Below, piece by piece: positions 6,841 to 13,910 of a stretch of DNA of 22,890 nt. Source of the stretch: Alphaproteobacteria bacterium UBA1002 (lineage in GTDB: Bacteria; Pseudomonadota; Alphaproteobacteria; Rickettsiales; UBA998); NCBI GenBank assembly GCA_002291845.1, contig DBAU01000077.1, forward strand, positions 1 to 22,890, given 5' to 3'. Position 1 is the first letter of the stretch. Each line of letters begins with the position of its first letter. Below the pieces are notes generated by a model that was not told where the DNA came from, did no database searches, and worked only from the letters and a program-made list of their open reading frames with translations. Both the position numbers and the translations under genes were made by a program.

Positions 6841-7233
6841 CTATCCGTTGAGTTGGTAAGTGATTTTCAGCAAGGCCAGCGTCCACAATTCCCTGGCTTT
6901 GGTTTTGCCGATGCCCATGCGCCAGCAGATTTGCTTCCAGCGAACGCTCTCCGCACGTAGCCAAATGATCCGGCGTTCCTCTTCGTGTTCGAGCAGGAAA
7001 ATCCAGGTGAAGGTTTCTTCCATGCGACTGATGGCATCAGGCAACGGTGGTCCGAGACGCAACGGCATCTTCTCCATTGCCATTTGTTCCCACACCGTGC
7101 GAACGATGGGTGGCCATACGTTGAAAAATTCCTGGCCTTGCTGCTTTGGCAGGCGGCGCAACGTCCGCACGGCTTCTTCAAAGCGATCCGCCACTTCGGT
7201 TACAGTCCAATCTTTTCGTGTGCTTTTAGCCAT
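6841..7233 (-). CDS. DUF6362-like phage-type protein
   Basis: A 130-residue protein resembling the DUF6362 family found in phages and integrative elements. Its diagnostic pattern is visible in order: a WTVTEVADRFEEAVRTLRRLP N-terminus, LRLGPPLPDAISRMEETFTW, then EEERRIIWLRAESVRWKQIC and the helix-turn-helix-like RMGIGKTKARELW. The C-terminal half looks like a DNA-binding HTH, similar in plan to small terminase or regulator HTHs, but its role is unknown. The ATG at 7233 is chosen because GGAGGA precedes it with ideal spacing; the longer open frame to 7326 runs through GC-rich hairpins and is unlikely to be translated. It lies downstream of the iteron-like repeats and repA-like gene in the same orientation. 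Confidence 0.75.
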   Translation of the reverse strand: MAKSTRKDWTVTEVADRFEEAVRTLRRLPKQQGQEFFNVWPPIVRTVWEQMAMEKMPLRLGPPLPDAISRMEETFTWIFLLEHEEERRIIWLRAESVRWKQICWRMGIGKTKARELWTLALLKITYQLNG

Positions 7234-7304
7234 GCAGTCCTCCGCTTTGTTGGTTGGTGCCGGAAAGCGTGAGACGCAAACACCCGCCCCTGAGGGGAAG
7301 TGTC

Positions 7305-7341
7305 CGCCGCAGGTGGCGGCGTACACCCCCTATAGGGGGTG
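7305..7341. promoter_or_regulatory. GC-rich hairpin and 18-nt palindrome between the repA-like and DUF6362-like genes
   Basis: CGCCGC (7305-7310) - AGGTG - GCGGCG (7316-7321) forms a strong hairpin. It is followed at once by the perfect palindrome CACCCCC-TATA-GGGGGTG (7324-7341). Neither has a downstream T tract on the minus strand. Candidate roles are a transcription barrier after repA, an operator for the DUF6362-like gene, or part of an origin together with the nearby repeats. Confidence 0.45.
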
Positions 7342-7393
7342 GTAGTGGCGCACCATAACTTGCTGACCAGTGAAATATCTTGGAAACACAACG

Positions 7394-7560
7394 CCCAAAC
7401 TTGCCCGAAACTTGATTTTCAGTGATGGCGCGAAGCGAGCCACCCCCAAACTTGAAACCCAATAATTTCAAGGGGTCTATCGGGTATGTTTGGGGGATAC
7501 CCAAACTTGAAAGCCAAGTTTGTAAGTTTGGAAAACGAAGTTTGGTACTTTCCCAAACAT
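7394..7560. repeat. Iteron-like cluster of CCCAAACTTG repeats (candidate replication origin)
   Basis: About nine copies of one motif lie in 167 nt, in both orientations. Forward copies CCCAAACTTG are at 7394-7403, 7445-7454 and 7500-7509. Variants are CCCGAAACTTG at 7404-7414 and CCCAAACAT at 7552-7560. Reverse copies are at 7486-7494, 7515-7522, 7524-7531 and 7538-7545. Several are spaced by about one helical turn or less. Their position just downstream of the RepA-like ATPase gene resembles iterons of plasmid or satellite origins. An alternative is a repeat-rich coding region (see the open frame 7226-7585, minus strand). Confidence 0.6.
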
Positions 7561-7581
7561 GGTGTTTTTGTTGATGGTTTT

Positions 7582-8847
7582 TCATTGTTCCTCCTCTGGG
7601 TAAGTCCAGTGATGCGGGTCTTGCACCTCAAGAAACGCACCTGTTCCTGGAAATTTGTAATGGGTGGGGATCACGGGAATGATTTCCCCGTCTGCCGTTT
7701 TGAACTCCATGTCCTCGACACAGAGCAGCCCGAATTTGGAGCGGGTTTTCTTTAAGCCTAATTCCGCGTATTTATTGGTGAAGCGGATGTAGCCTTGCGT
7801 TGCCAGCACACCGAGCCGCTCATAAAGCGAGTCCTTGCTGCCCAGGTGATGTTTGCCTTCATACGCTTCAGCAAACTGGTTCATCGTGTACAAGCGTCCT
7901 TCTCTGGCCTCAGAGAACAGAAGCTGAAGGATGACGTTGTATTTGCGCCTGCGCTCCGCATCGAGCTTGCGCCCCAGTTCTTTAGCCACCAGGCGCTCGC
8001 TAATGATGTTTTTGGCAATCCAGCGCCCATCCACCTTTTCAATGATGCAGGGCGGAATCTCGGGACCGTTACGCAGTTCCGTGAATAGCTGCCGCTCGGG
8101 GCTTACCTCGTCAGGCCGAAACAGAATAAGGCCGGAGTCATAAAAGCCGCGCAACGCACTCGCGCCCGAAATGGCTTGAAGTGGGTCTTCCTCAAACTGC
8201 TTTTTTCCCTGCTTGCGGGTGTGGTGTACGATGATGATGCCTGCTTCGGGATTCACCAGATCGCGCAACCGTTCCCCCCGCTCATGCAGGAAGAACATCA
8301 TCGCGCTGTTATCATTCTCCGAAGCGTCAGGCTTGCCGCCGTCGAATACATTGCGGATCGGGTCAATGCAGATGACATCAGGCAGGCGCTTGCCGAAGCG
8401 GGTGCGGATATGCTCCGCGCAACGAACCACGCCGTCTTTATCCAGAAGCATCCGCAAGCGTGGCGTGATGAACATATTCTCAGCGGCGCGTTGCTTGATG
8501 TCGTTGCCGATAGCAAGGCTCTGAATACGTTCGCTCACGTAGTAGCCGTGAATCTCCATTTGCAGATAGAAGATGCGCAGCGGCTCGCGGGGCTGCATGT
8601 GCAGGAATTGCTCGCCTGCGGCCATGTGAAGGAACATGGAGAGCAGGAAATCGCTTTTACCTACCTTCGGCGCACCGGCGAACAACATCACACTGTTGGG
8701 CGTAAGAATGCGCGGGGCGATAATGTCCGAAGGCACAGCTGGCGGATTGTCCAGCAAATCAGCAAGCCGATAGCTGATGATGTCCGGTGCTGCTGCTTGG
8801 CGTTCCTCCGGTGGCACGTATGCCGTGGGTGCGCCGTATTTCTTCAC
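7582..8847 (-). CDS. RepA-like RecA-fold ATPase (AAA_25 type)
   Basis: A roughly 421-residue P-loop ATPase resembling plasmid RepA helicases and element-encoded AAA_25 ATPases, probably used in replication of the element after excision. Walker A is GAPKVGKS near residues 58-65. Walker B is LPDVICIDPI, followed by FDGGKPDASENDNSAMMFFL. VHHTRKQGKK and the sensor-like QAISGASALRGFYDSGLILF also fit the RecA fold. The C-terminal part contains a winged-helix-like segment (TMNQFAEAYEG...LYERLGVLATQGYIRF). The start is uncertain. The frame is open to an ATG at 9009, but residues before about 8870 would be antisense to well-conserved HNH codons, so the GTG at 8847 is used provisionally. The stop codon lies just before the iteron-like cluster. 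Confidence 0.85.
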   Translation of the reverse strand: MKKYGAPTAYVPPEERQAAAPDIISYRLADLLDNPPAVPSDIIAPRILTPNSVMLFAGAPKVGKSDFLLSMFLHMAAGEQFLHMQPREPLRIFYLQMEIHGYYVSERIQSLAIGNDIKQRAAENMFITPRLRMLLDKDGVVRCAEHIRTRFGKRLPDVICIDPIRNVFDGGKPDASENDNSAMMFFLHERGERLRDLVNPEAGIIIVHHTRKQGKKQFEEDPLQAISGASALRGFYDSGLILFRPDEVSPERQLFTELRNGPEIPPCIIEKVDGRWIAKNIISERLVAKELGRKLDAERRRKYNVILQLLFSEAREGRLYTMNQFAEAYEGKHHLGSKDSLYERLGVLATQGYIRFTNKYAELGLKKTRSKFGLLCVEDMEFKTADGEIIPVIPTHYKFPGTGAFLEVQDPHHWTYPEEEQ

Positions 8848-8922
8848 CTGGCGCAGTTCAAGCGCCAGCGTTCTTTGGATGCTCAGTGGACTTTCGGTAA
8901 AGCGAATGACAAGAACGGTTAT

Positions 8923-9831
8923 ATGGAAATCGCATCGGTTCGCGTACACAGGATCATAGCAACCGCATTCCACGGTCATCCGCCAACGCAAGAGCATGTC
9001 GTTGACCATATCGACACCAATCGCCGGAATAATCGCCCTGAAAATCTTCGGTGGCTGACTCGGCTGGAGAATGTTCTAAAAAATCCTATAACAGTGAAGC
9101 GAATTGAGTTCGCATGCGGCAGCATAGAGGCCTTTCTGGCTGACCCTTCAAAACTGCAAAGCAATCTTGATCCAAATTTCCAGTGGATGCGTACCGTCAG
9201 CCGGGAAGAAGCTAAAGCCTGCATGGAGCGGATGCATATTTGGCTTAAGAACGACACTCCTTCTACCGGTGGTGCGTTAGGGGATTGGGTATTTCAGCCT
9301 ATCACAGACCAAAAACAATTTGCGCCAAGGGCGTTAGAAACTCACACCGTAGCAAGAAAAGAACCATTGCCCGCCGAACAACGCAAATGGGACAGGCCTT
9401 CTGAATTTTCAGCCGCAAAGGTCTTTGAAGAGCCCTCTGATCTGGTCATGGCAAGGACACCCGGCGCTGCACAGCGCAAGTGGCGCGTACCTTCGGAGTT
9501 TCCATGTTGCCCGCTTGAGCATGGACAAGAACCAATTGCTACATATGCGGCACAGCTCGAAACAGGAGCAACGTTTGCACAAAATGACTTTTCGCAGTCC
9601 GTGGTCGTGGCGATTGCGATAGCTAATGATCACCAGTCACTCTGGGTCATGTGTGAACAGGCAAGAAATGCTGTCAAACCGTGGTCGCTTGCCCAGATTA
9701 CCTACGAGGATGGCCTGTATATACATACCAGCCTTGGAACCTTCTTTGATAAGATGGGAGCAGAGAAATATTTCTGCCTTGCACAGGGACTGGAATGGAC
9801 TGGTGGGGATTCGATTGATGACTACTGCTAA
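8923..9831 (+). CDS. HNH endonuclease family protein, probably 5'-truncated
   Basis: A 302-residue protein from the ATG at 8923. The N-terminus has an HNH_3-type nuclease signature: VRVHRIIATAFHG, then EHVVDHIDTNRRNNRPENLRW, with the Asp-His pair and downstream Asn/His ligands of the beta-beta-alpha metal fold. A region with two similar motifs, EQRKWDRPSEF and AQRKWRVPSEF, separates the nuclease from a conserved C-terminus ending GLEWTGGDSIDDYC. The frame is open further upstream (GKANDKNGY, with a TTG at 8875). That stretch looks like part of the family's N-terminal domain, suggesting the original gene was longer and has lost its 5' end where it meets the divergent repA-like gene. No ribosome site is clear. 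The next gene starts 22 nt downstream, so the two are likely cotranscribed. A DNA nuclease in defence or element biology is inference. Confidence 0.8.
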   Translation: MEIASVRVHRIIATAFHGHPPTQEHVVDHIDTNRRNNRPENLRWLTRLENVLKNPITVKRIEFACGSIEAFLADPSKLQSNLDPNFQWMRTVSREEAKACMERMHIWLKNDTPSTGGALGDWVFQPITDQKQFAPRALETHTVARKEPLPAEQRKWDRPSEFSAAKVFEEPSDLVMARTPGAAQRKWRVPSEFPCCPLEHGQEPIATYAAQLETGATFAQNDFSQSVVVAIAIANDHQSLWVMCEQARNAVKPWSLAQITYEDGLYIHTSLGTFFDKMGAEKYFCLAQGLEWTGGDSIDDYC

Positions 9832-9853
9832 TTTGCAACCATAGGCGGCTAAG

Positions 9854-10408
9854 ATGCGTGATATTGAAGGCATAGAAAAAGCACTATCTGTACTCGCACC
9901 ACATATGCAAGAGGTGGAGGAAAGCTTTAATCATGAAAACCAAAAATTTGTTGCTCTTATGGAGCGTTCCTCTGGTTTGATGGGACGAATCCTAGAGTGC
10001 CACTTAATCGTTGAGCATTATCTAGAAAAATATCTGCAAGACGAATATGGTTTACGTGAAATTGCATCAGCAAGGCTTACCTTTTTTCAAAAGGTATCTC
10101 TCATTGATAATAATGGTCGAGCCTCATCTTTCGTAAAGCCGGGCATTATTGAACTAAACAAAATCAGAAATAGATTTAGCCACAATTTAAGTGCGTCATT
10201 CTCTGACGATGACATCCCAAATATTATAGAGATACTAAGGCTATCCCGCCCTAGCTTAAGTGCAGATTCGATAGGAAAAATTGAGGCATTCACCACAGTC
10301 GCATGCACTTTTCTTATTGTACCGCCACCAGCTCTGAAATTATTGTTCCAAGAGGCTTTCCACGATATTTCAGTTGTCATACATCAAGACGCAGAATCAG
10401 CAGGGTAG
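9854..10408 (+). CDS. HEPN-like protein with RxxxxH motif
   Basis: A 184-residue, mostly helical protein with lower GC than its neighbours. Residues 100-112 read ELNKIRNRFSHNL and contain R105-N-R-F-S-H110, an R-x4-H motif of the kind that forms the RNase active site in HEPN domains. The preceding helix (LECHLIVEHYLEKYLQDEYG) also fits the HEPN four-helix plan, in which dimers pair the two motifs. Such proteins occur as toxins or effectors of antiviral systems, but many HEPN proteins are uncharacterised. No cognate nucleotidyltransferase is adjacent; the neighbour is the HNH gene 22 nt upstream. The family assignment rests on motif and helical pattern only. Function as an RNase toxin or defence effector is inference. 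Confidence 0.7.
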   Translation: MRDIEGIEKALSVLAPHMQEVEESFNHENQKFVALMERSSGLMGRILECHLIVEHYLEKYLQDEYGLREIASARLTFFQKVSLIDNNGRASSFVKPGIIELNKIRNRFSHNLSASFSDDDIPNIIEILRLSRPSLSADSIGKIEAFTTVACTFLIVPPPALKLLFQEAFHDISVVIHQDAESAG

Positions 10409-10744
10409 TTGTCCCAAACTGAGCCGCATCCGCTCAACCATCTGATTCCACACGCGCCGATTCCTTTTTTCATCCGTGTTCGAACAAGTTGAGCGTTGCA
10501 CGATACCGCCATGTTTTTAGTTTCTCGCCATGCGAGGCGCATTCTACGAATATAAAGCTTTTGAATCTGCGTTGTATGATAGCAGCACACGCTTTCTGAG
10601 TCTTAGGGAGGGCAATTTATTCTATATGATCCTGTTTGTTAGGCTCTTGTCCGCTTACGTGCACGAATAGTTTTTCTTGCCCTTAGCGCACGAGGTTTAT
10701 AAAAGTAAGAGCTTATACATTATTCCTCGGTCTTATTGCCTTCT
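10409..10744. other. Spacer at the possible right edge of the element
   Basis: No complete gene is recognised. On the minus strand a short frame ends inside the HEPN gene's 3' end and reads NQMVERMRLSLGQLPC; its open frame is closed upstream by a TAA, so it could be a gene remnant. No second copy of the tRNA-Ser fragment is visible, so the right attachment site cannot be placed here. Close to the ArsR gene, TATAA (10698-10702) and TTATA (10713-10717) form a weak inverted repeat that could be its operator. Confidence 0.4.
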
Positions 10745-11068
10745 ATGGACGCACCTCATCCTTTTGCCGCACTGAAATCCCATTCTGTGACCGTTGCCTC
10801 TTTTCTCAAGCTGGTCGCCAATAGCAATCGTTTGCTGGTGTTGTGTCGACTATCAGGGGGCGAGGCATGTGTCAGTGAACTGGAAGAGGAGTTAAATCTC
10901 TCACAGCCAGCGCTCTCACAGCATCTCGCGCGCCTGAGACAAGAGGGTGTCTTGGAGACTCGACGGGATGGCCAGCAAATTTACTACTCTATCAGCGACC
11001 CCCGTATCGAGCGCATGCTTCCTTTCCTACAAGAGATGGCGGCGACCTTGGATGAGCCAACTCCATAG
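10745..11068 (+). CDS. ArsR/SmtB-family winged-helix transcriptional regulator
   Basis: A 107-residue dimeric repressor-type regulator. The ArsR fold is clear: LVANSNRLLVLCRLSGGEACVSELE (helices 2-3), the recognition helix NLSQPALSQHLARLRQEGVL, and the wing ETRRDGQQIYYSI. It resembles the sulfide/peroxide-sensing BigR-SqrR-YgaV group. That group uses a cysteine in LVLC plus one near the C-terminus; here the LVLC cysteine is present but the C-terminal one is absent, so thiol-switch sensing by the classical pair is doubtful. The CxC metal-binding motif of arsenic sensors is also absent. A TTG at 10736 would add three residues; the ATG at 10745 is preferred. It is followed 37 nt later by the yceI gene, which it may regulate. 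Confidence 0.85.
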   Translation: MDAPHPFAALKSHSVTVASFLKLVANSNRLLVLCRLSGGEACVSELEEELNLSQPALSQHLARLRQEGVLETRRDGQQIYYSISDPRIERMLPFLQEMAATLDEPTP

Positions 11069-11105
11069 AGTGTTTGTTTCCTTTTTTTCTTCTGGAGTCA
11101 CCCGG

Positions 11106-11699
11106 ATGTTTCGAATGTTCTTTTTGGGCTTAGCTGGCGCCCTCTTGCTCTCAGGGTATGCGCGTGCTGAGCCATTACGTTACATCATCGATAGTTCGCA
11201 TACCGATATTGTATGGCATGCCGACCATTTGGGCTTTTCAAAATCTATTGGAGAATTCGCGCGTAGCTCTGGCTTCATCATCCTTGATGAGTCCAATCCT
11301 ACGCAAAGCCACGTAGAAGTTGAGGTGGATCTCGGTAGCATCCAAACCGGTGATGCAGAGTTTGATGCACATTTGAAATCCAATGATTTCTTTTTTGTGG
11401 AGCAATATAAAGTAGCGCGCTTTGTTAGTAAGAATGTGGAAATCACCGGTGACAAAACCGCACGCGTGGAAGGTGACTTGACCCTACACGGAGTGACCAA
11501 GCCCATCGTACTGGACGTCAAGCTAAATAAAATTGGTAAAAATCCATTCAGCAAAAAAGAAACCGCTGGTTTCAGTGCACGCACCAAAATTTATCGCTCC
11601 CAATTCGGAATCACTTATGGCCTGCCCATGGTGGGTGATGAAGTCGAGTTAATCATCGAAGCGGAAGGCAATTTGCAAGCCCCGAAAACCAAACCATAG
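11106..11699 (+). CDS. YceI family secreted lipid-binding protein
   Basis: A 197-residue periplasmic protein of the YceI lipocalin-like family, which binds polyisoprenoid-type lipids. A typical Sec signal peptide is seen (MFRMFFLGLAGALLLSG, predicted cleavage after ARA). Family motifs follow: YIIDSSHTDIVWHADHLGFS, a repeated HVEVEVDLGSIQTGD strand, HLKSNDFF, VEGDLTLHGVTKPIVLDV and AEGNLQ near the end. The ATG at 11106 is chosen for the signal peptide and the GGAG about ten bases upstream; the longer open frame from 10947 is antisense-free but overlaps the arsR gene in another frame. It is probably an operon with arsR, with a terminator hairpin overlapping its stop codon. A role in stress or respiratory-chain lipid handling is inference. 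Confidence 0.9.
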   Translation: MFRMFFLGLAGALLLSGYARAEPLRYIIDSSHTDIVWHADHLGFSKSIGEFARSSGFIILDESNPTQSHVEVEVDLGSIQTGDAEFDAHLKSNDFFFVEQYKVARFVSKNVEITGDKTARVEGDLTLHGVTKPIVLDVKLNKIGKNPFSKKETAGFSARTKIYRSQFGITYGLPMVGDEVELIIEAEGNLQAPKTKP

Positions 11700-11732
11700 G
11701 GCACAGGGCGTTTCATTTCCCCTGCCCTATGG
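11694..11732. terminator. Hairpin terminator between convergent yceI and ahpD
   Basis: The arms CCATAGGGCA (11694-11703) and TGCCCTATGG (11723-11732) pair perfectly. An internal CAGGG/CCCTG could form an alternative pairing. The hairpin overlaps the yceI stop codon and lies 10 nt from the ahpD stop. T-rich sequence flanking it is modest, so termination may be bidirectional and only moderate. Confidence 0.6.
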
Positions 11733-11742
11733 CTTAGATAAT

Positions 11743-12303
11743 TTAAGCGGCTTGCTGAGCATCGGGAGTAGCATTTTCTTCAATTGTCAGCACTTGAGAT
11801 ACCGCATGAATAACCGCAGCAATACGTAGCGCTGACTGTACAGCCTGACGGCTCACTCCTAGTTTTTTCAATCCCTCAGCATGCGCGTTAAGGCACATCT
11901 GGCATCCATTCACCGCAGATACCGCCAGGCTGTAGATTTCAAAATCTTCTTTACTGATGCCCGGATCACGCAAAATATTCATGCGTAGATTGGCAGGCAT
12001 TTTCTTGAACTCTTCATCATGCAGCAGATCAAGCGCACGATAATAGATATTATTCATTGCCATAATAGTGGGAGCGGCCCGCGCACCCTGCTTATCCGCT
12101 GCACTCAGCGTTGTAGTTGATTCATGCTCCAATGCCTGGATGAGTAAAGGCTGGTGCGTTGCATACGCAGATGCCAATGCACTTGCGTGAATCTGACGCA
12201 GATTAAGCCCCGGCGCCCCCTCCTCGCTTAATACGGCGCCAAGATTTAACTTCATATCACGTGCATAATCCGGCAAGCGATCTCGTATGGTTTGGATAGT
12301 CAT
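11743..12303 (-). CDS. ahpD: Alkylhydroperoxidase AhpD
   Basis: A 186-residue carboxymuconolactone decarboxylase-fold protein acting as the reductant of AhpC, as in mycobacteria. The catalytic set is complete: Glu122, Cys134 and Cys137 in the NGCQMC motif, and His141. The 12-residue spacing between the Glu and the first Cys matches that of M. tuberculosis AhpD (Glu118, Cys130, Cys133, His137). Length and N-terminus (MTIQTIRDRLPDYARDMKLNLGAV) are normal for AhpD. An AAGGAAT ribosome site precedes the ATG. It follows ahpC by 21 nt in the same orientation, so both form an operon. No ahpF is present, which fits the AhpC-AhpD pairing. Confidence 0.93.
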   Translation of the reverse strand: MTIQTIRDRLPDYARDMKLNLGAVLSEEGAPGLNLRQIHASALASAYATHQPLLIQALEHESTTTLSAADKQGARAAPTIMAMNNIYYRALDLLHDEEFKKMPANLRMNILRDPGISKEDFEIYSLAVSAVNGCQMCLNAHAEGLKKLGVSRQAVQSALRIAAVIHAVSQVLTIEENATPDAQQAA

Positions 12304-12324
12304 TGTGTGATTCCTTTTCTATGA

Positions 12325-12864
12325 TTAAGCGACTTGAAGTGTTTGTTGACCCTTCTGCCAGTTGCATGGGCATAGCTCATCTGTTTGCAAGGCATCTAAT
12401 ACGCGCAGCACTTCCTTGGCATTACGACCGACGTTCAGATCTGTGACCATGGCAAAACGGATGATTCCCTCCGGATCTACAATGTAAGTTGCGCGCTGGG
12501 CCACACCTTCTTGCGGATCAAGGATGCCCAGTGCAGAGGATAACTCACGTTTTACATCGGCAAGCATTGGGAACGGCAGATCTCGTAGCTCTTCTTTATG
12601 CTGTCGCCAGGCAAGATGCACAAATTCTGAATCAGTACTACCGCCTATCACTTGCGCATCACGATCCAGGAATTCCTGATTCAGCTCACCAAACGCAGCA
12701 ATTTCTGTAGGGCATACAAACGTAAAATCTTTAGGCCAGAAAAAAAATACCTTCCATTTACCGGGATATGATTGATGCGTAATTTCTGTAAAAGCCGTAT
12801 CCAGCTGAGTAGAAATAGTCGCTCTAACAGAGAATTCAGGGAAACGAGAACCGACACCTAACAT
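12325..12864 (-). CDS. ahpC: Alkyl hydroperoxide reductase subunit C (2-Cys peroxiredoxin)
   Basis: A 179-residue peroxiredoxin reducing organic peroxides, H2O2 and possibly peroxynitrite. The peroxidatic cysteine is Cys51 in FTFVCPTEI, and the C-terminal DELCPCNWQKG carries candidate resolving cysteines Cys165 and Cys167. Two cysteines near the C-terminus are typical of the AhpC type that works with AhpD. The ATG at 12864 lies after an AAGGAG site. The gene leads the ahpC-ahpD operon and is divergent from oxyR, so OxyR control of this operon from the shared 113-nt spacer is expected. Confidence 0.93.
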   Translation of the reverse strand: MLGVGSRFPEFSVRATISTQLDTAFTEITHQSYPGKWKVFFFWPKDFTFVCPTEIAAFGELNQEFLDRDAQVIGGSTDSEFVHLAWRQHKEELRDLPFPMLADVKRELSSALGILDPQEGVAQRATYIVDPEGIIRFAMVTDLNVGRNAKEVLRVLDALQTDELCPCNWQKGQQTLQVA

Positions 12865-12977
12865 ACATGACTCCTTTGGCTGTGGGGTGGTTGGTTATTA
12901 TCTTGTCCCTTTTCTACTTGAAGTGTCTATTTAGCTGAAATATATTGTTACTATAAAAACGATATATAAAAGCTATC
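12865..12977. promoter_or_regulatory. Divergent ahpC/oxyR regulatory region
   Basis: This AT-rich 113-nt spacer must contain both divergent promoters. GATA (12961-12964) - N9 - TATC (12974-12977) abuts the oxyR start codon, and CTAT at 12927-12930 lies further up. These resemble half-sites of the OxyR consensus (ATAG/CTAT spaced about 7), but a full four-part site is not clear. OxyR binding here is inference from the arrangement. Confidence 0.5.
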
Positions 12978-13910
12978 ATGAATCTACGCGATCTTCGCTA
13001 TATTGTAACGGTTGCTGATACACGTAACTTTAATAGAGCGGCAGAACTCTGTTTTGTCAGTCAGCCGTCACTCAGCAAACAAATCCAAAAAGTTGAGGAA
13101 GAGCTAGACACAATTATTTTTGAGCGCTCCAATCGCCGAGTGGATGTTACTCAAACGGGTGAGAAAATCATCGAGCGGGCCAGGCGCATTCTTGATGAGG
13201 CAGATGCGATACAGCAAATTGCCAAAGAATCGCGTGACCCACTAACGGGCAGTTTCCGCCTGGGGATTATCCCAACGCTAGCCCCTTATCTTTTGCCACG
13301 TATTTTACCCATACTTAAAAAACATCTGCCGCATATCACGCTCTCATTAATTGAGGGACAGACTGATAATCTTTCAAGACAGCTTGAGCGTGGAGAGCTG
13401 GATGCCATTCTCTTAGCATTGCCTTTAAAAAATGATCTCTTCCATGAAGAGATTTTGTTTCAGGAACCTTTCTACTTAGCAGTCCCCCACGCGCACGCAC
13501 TTGCGAAGCGTAAGCGCATTACCCTAGAGGATCTACCTGACGATGACTTGCTTTTGCTGGAAGATGGGCATTGCCTACGCATGCAAGCCATACAATTATG
13601 CCGTGATGTGCGTCAGCAGAATGTCGAACAATTCCGTGCAACGAGCCTTGAGACCCTACGTCAGATGGTCGCATCCGGACACGGCGTAACGCTTATGCCT
13701 GCGCTGGCTGTAGATAAACATGCACGCTTAAGCTATATCGCATTTAAAGAGCCGCTTCCCACAAGGCTTATTGGACTTAGTTGGCGTAAAACTTCACCAC
13801 GTAGCATTCTGCTCGAGCGTATCTCGCATTTGATACGAAAGGAGATGAAAGATATGCCGCGTAAAGGTGTTCAACCGATTCCATTGGAAGCATCAGGTCG
13901 CTATCGTTGA
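12978..13910 (+). CDS. oxyR: Hydrogen peroxide-sensing LysR-type regulator OxyR
   Basis: A 310-residue transcription factor that activates peroxide-defence genes when oxidised. The N-terminal LysR winged helix is MNLRDLRYIVTVADTRNFNRAAE, with SQPSLSKQIQKVEEEL as recognition helix. The redox motif LEDGHCLRMQAIQLC places cysteines at residues 199 and 208, the same numbers as E. coli Cys199 and Cys208. FRATSLETLRQMVASGHGVTLMPALAV is the conserved segment after it. No ribosome site is obvious before the ATG. The last 10 nt overlap the 3' end of the convergent RND permease gene. The divergent neighbour ahpC is the likely target. Confidence 0.95.
   Translation: MNLRDLRYIVTVADTRNFNRAAELCFVSQPSLSKQIQKVEEELDTIIFERSNRRVDVTQTGEKIIERARRILDEADAIQQIAKESRDPLTGSFRLGIIPTLAPYLLPRILPILKKHLPHITLSLIEGQTDNLSRQLERGELDAILLALPLKNDLFHEEILFQEPFYLAVPHAHALAKRKRITLEDLPDDDLLLLEDGHCLRMQAIQLCRDVRQQNVEQFRATSLETLRQMVASGHGVTLMPALAVDKHARLSYIAFKEPLPTRLIGLSWRKTSPRSILLERISHLIRKEMKDMPRKGVQPIPLEASGRYR

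Noticed and set aside
7394..7560. CRISPR array
   Set aside because: The repeats are about 10 nt, occur in both orientations and lack uniform spacers; no cas genes are present.
8176..8874. Upstream part of the long plus-strand frame that ends with the HNH protein
   Set aside because: It is antisense to the conserved Walker A and B regions of the RepA-like ATPase; only the part after about 8875 looks like the HNH family.
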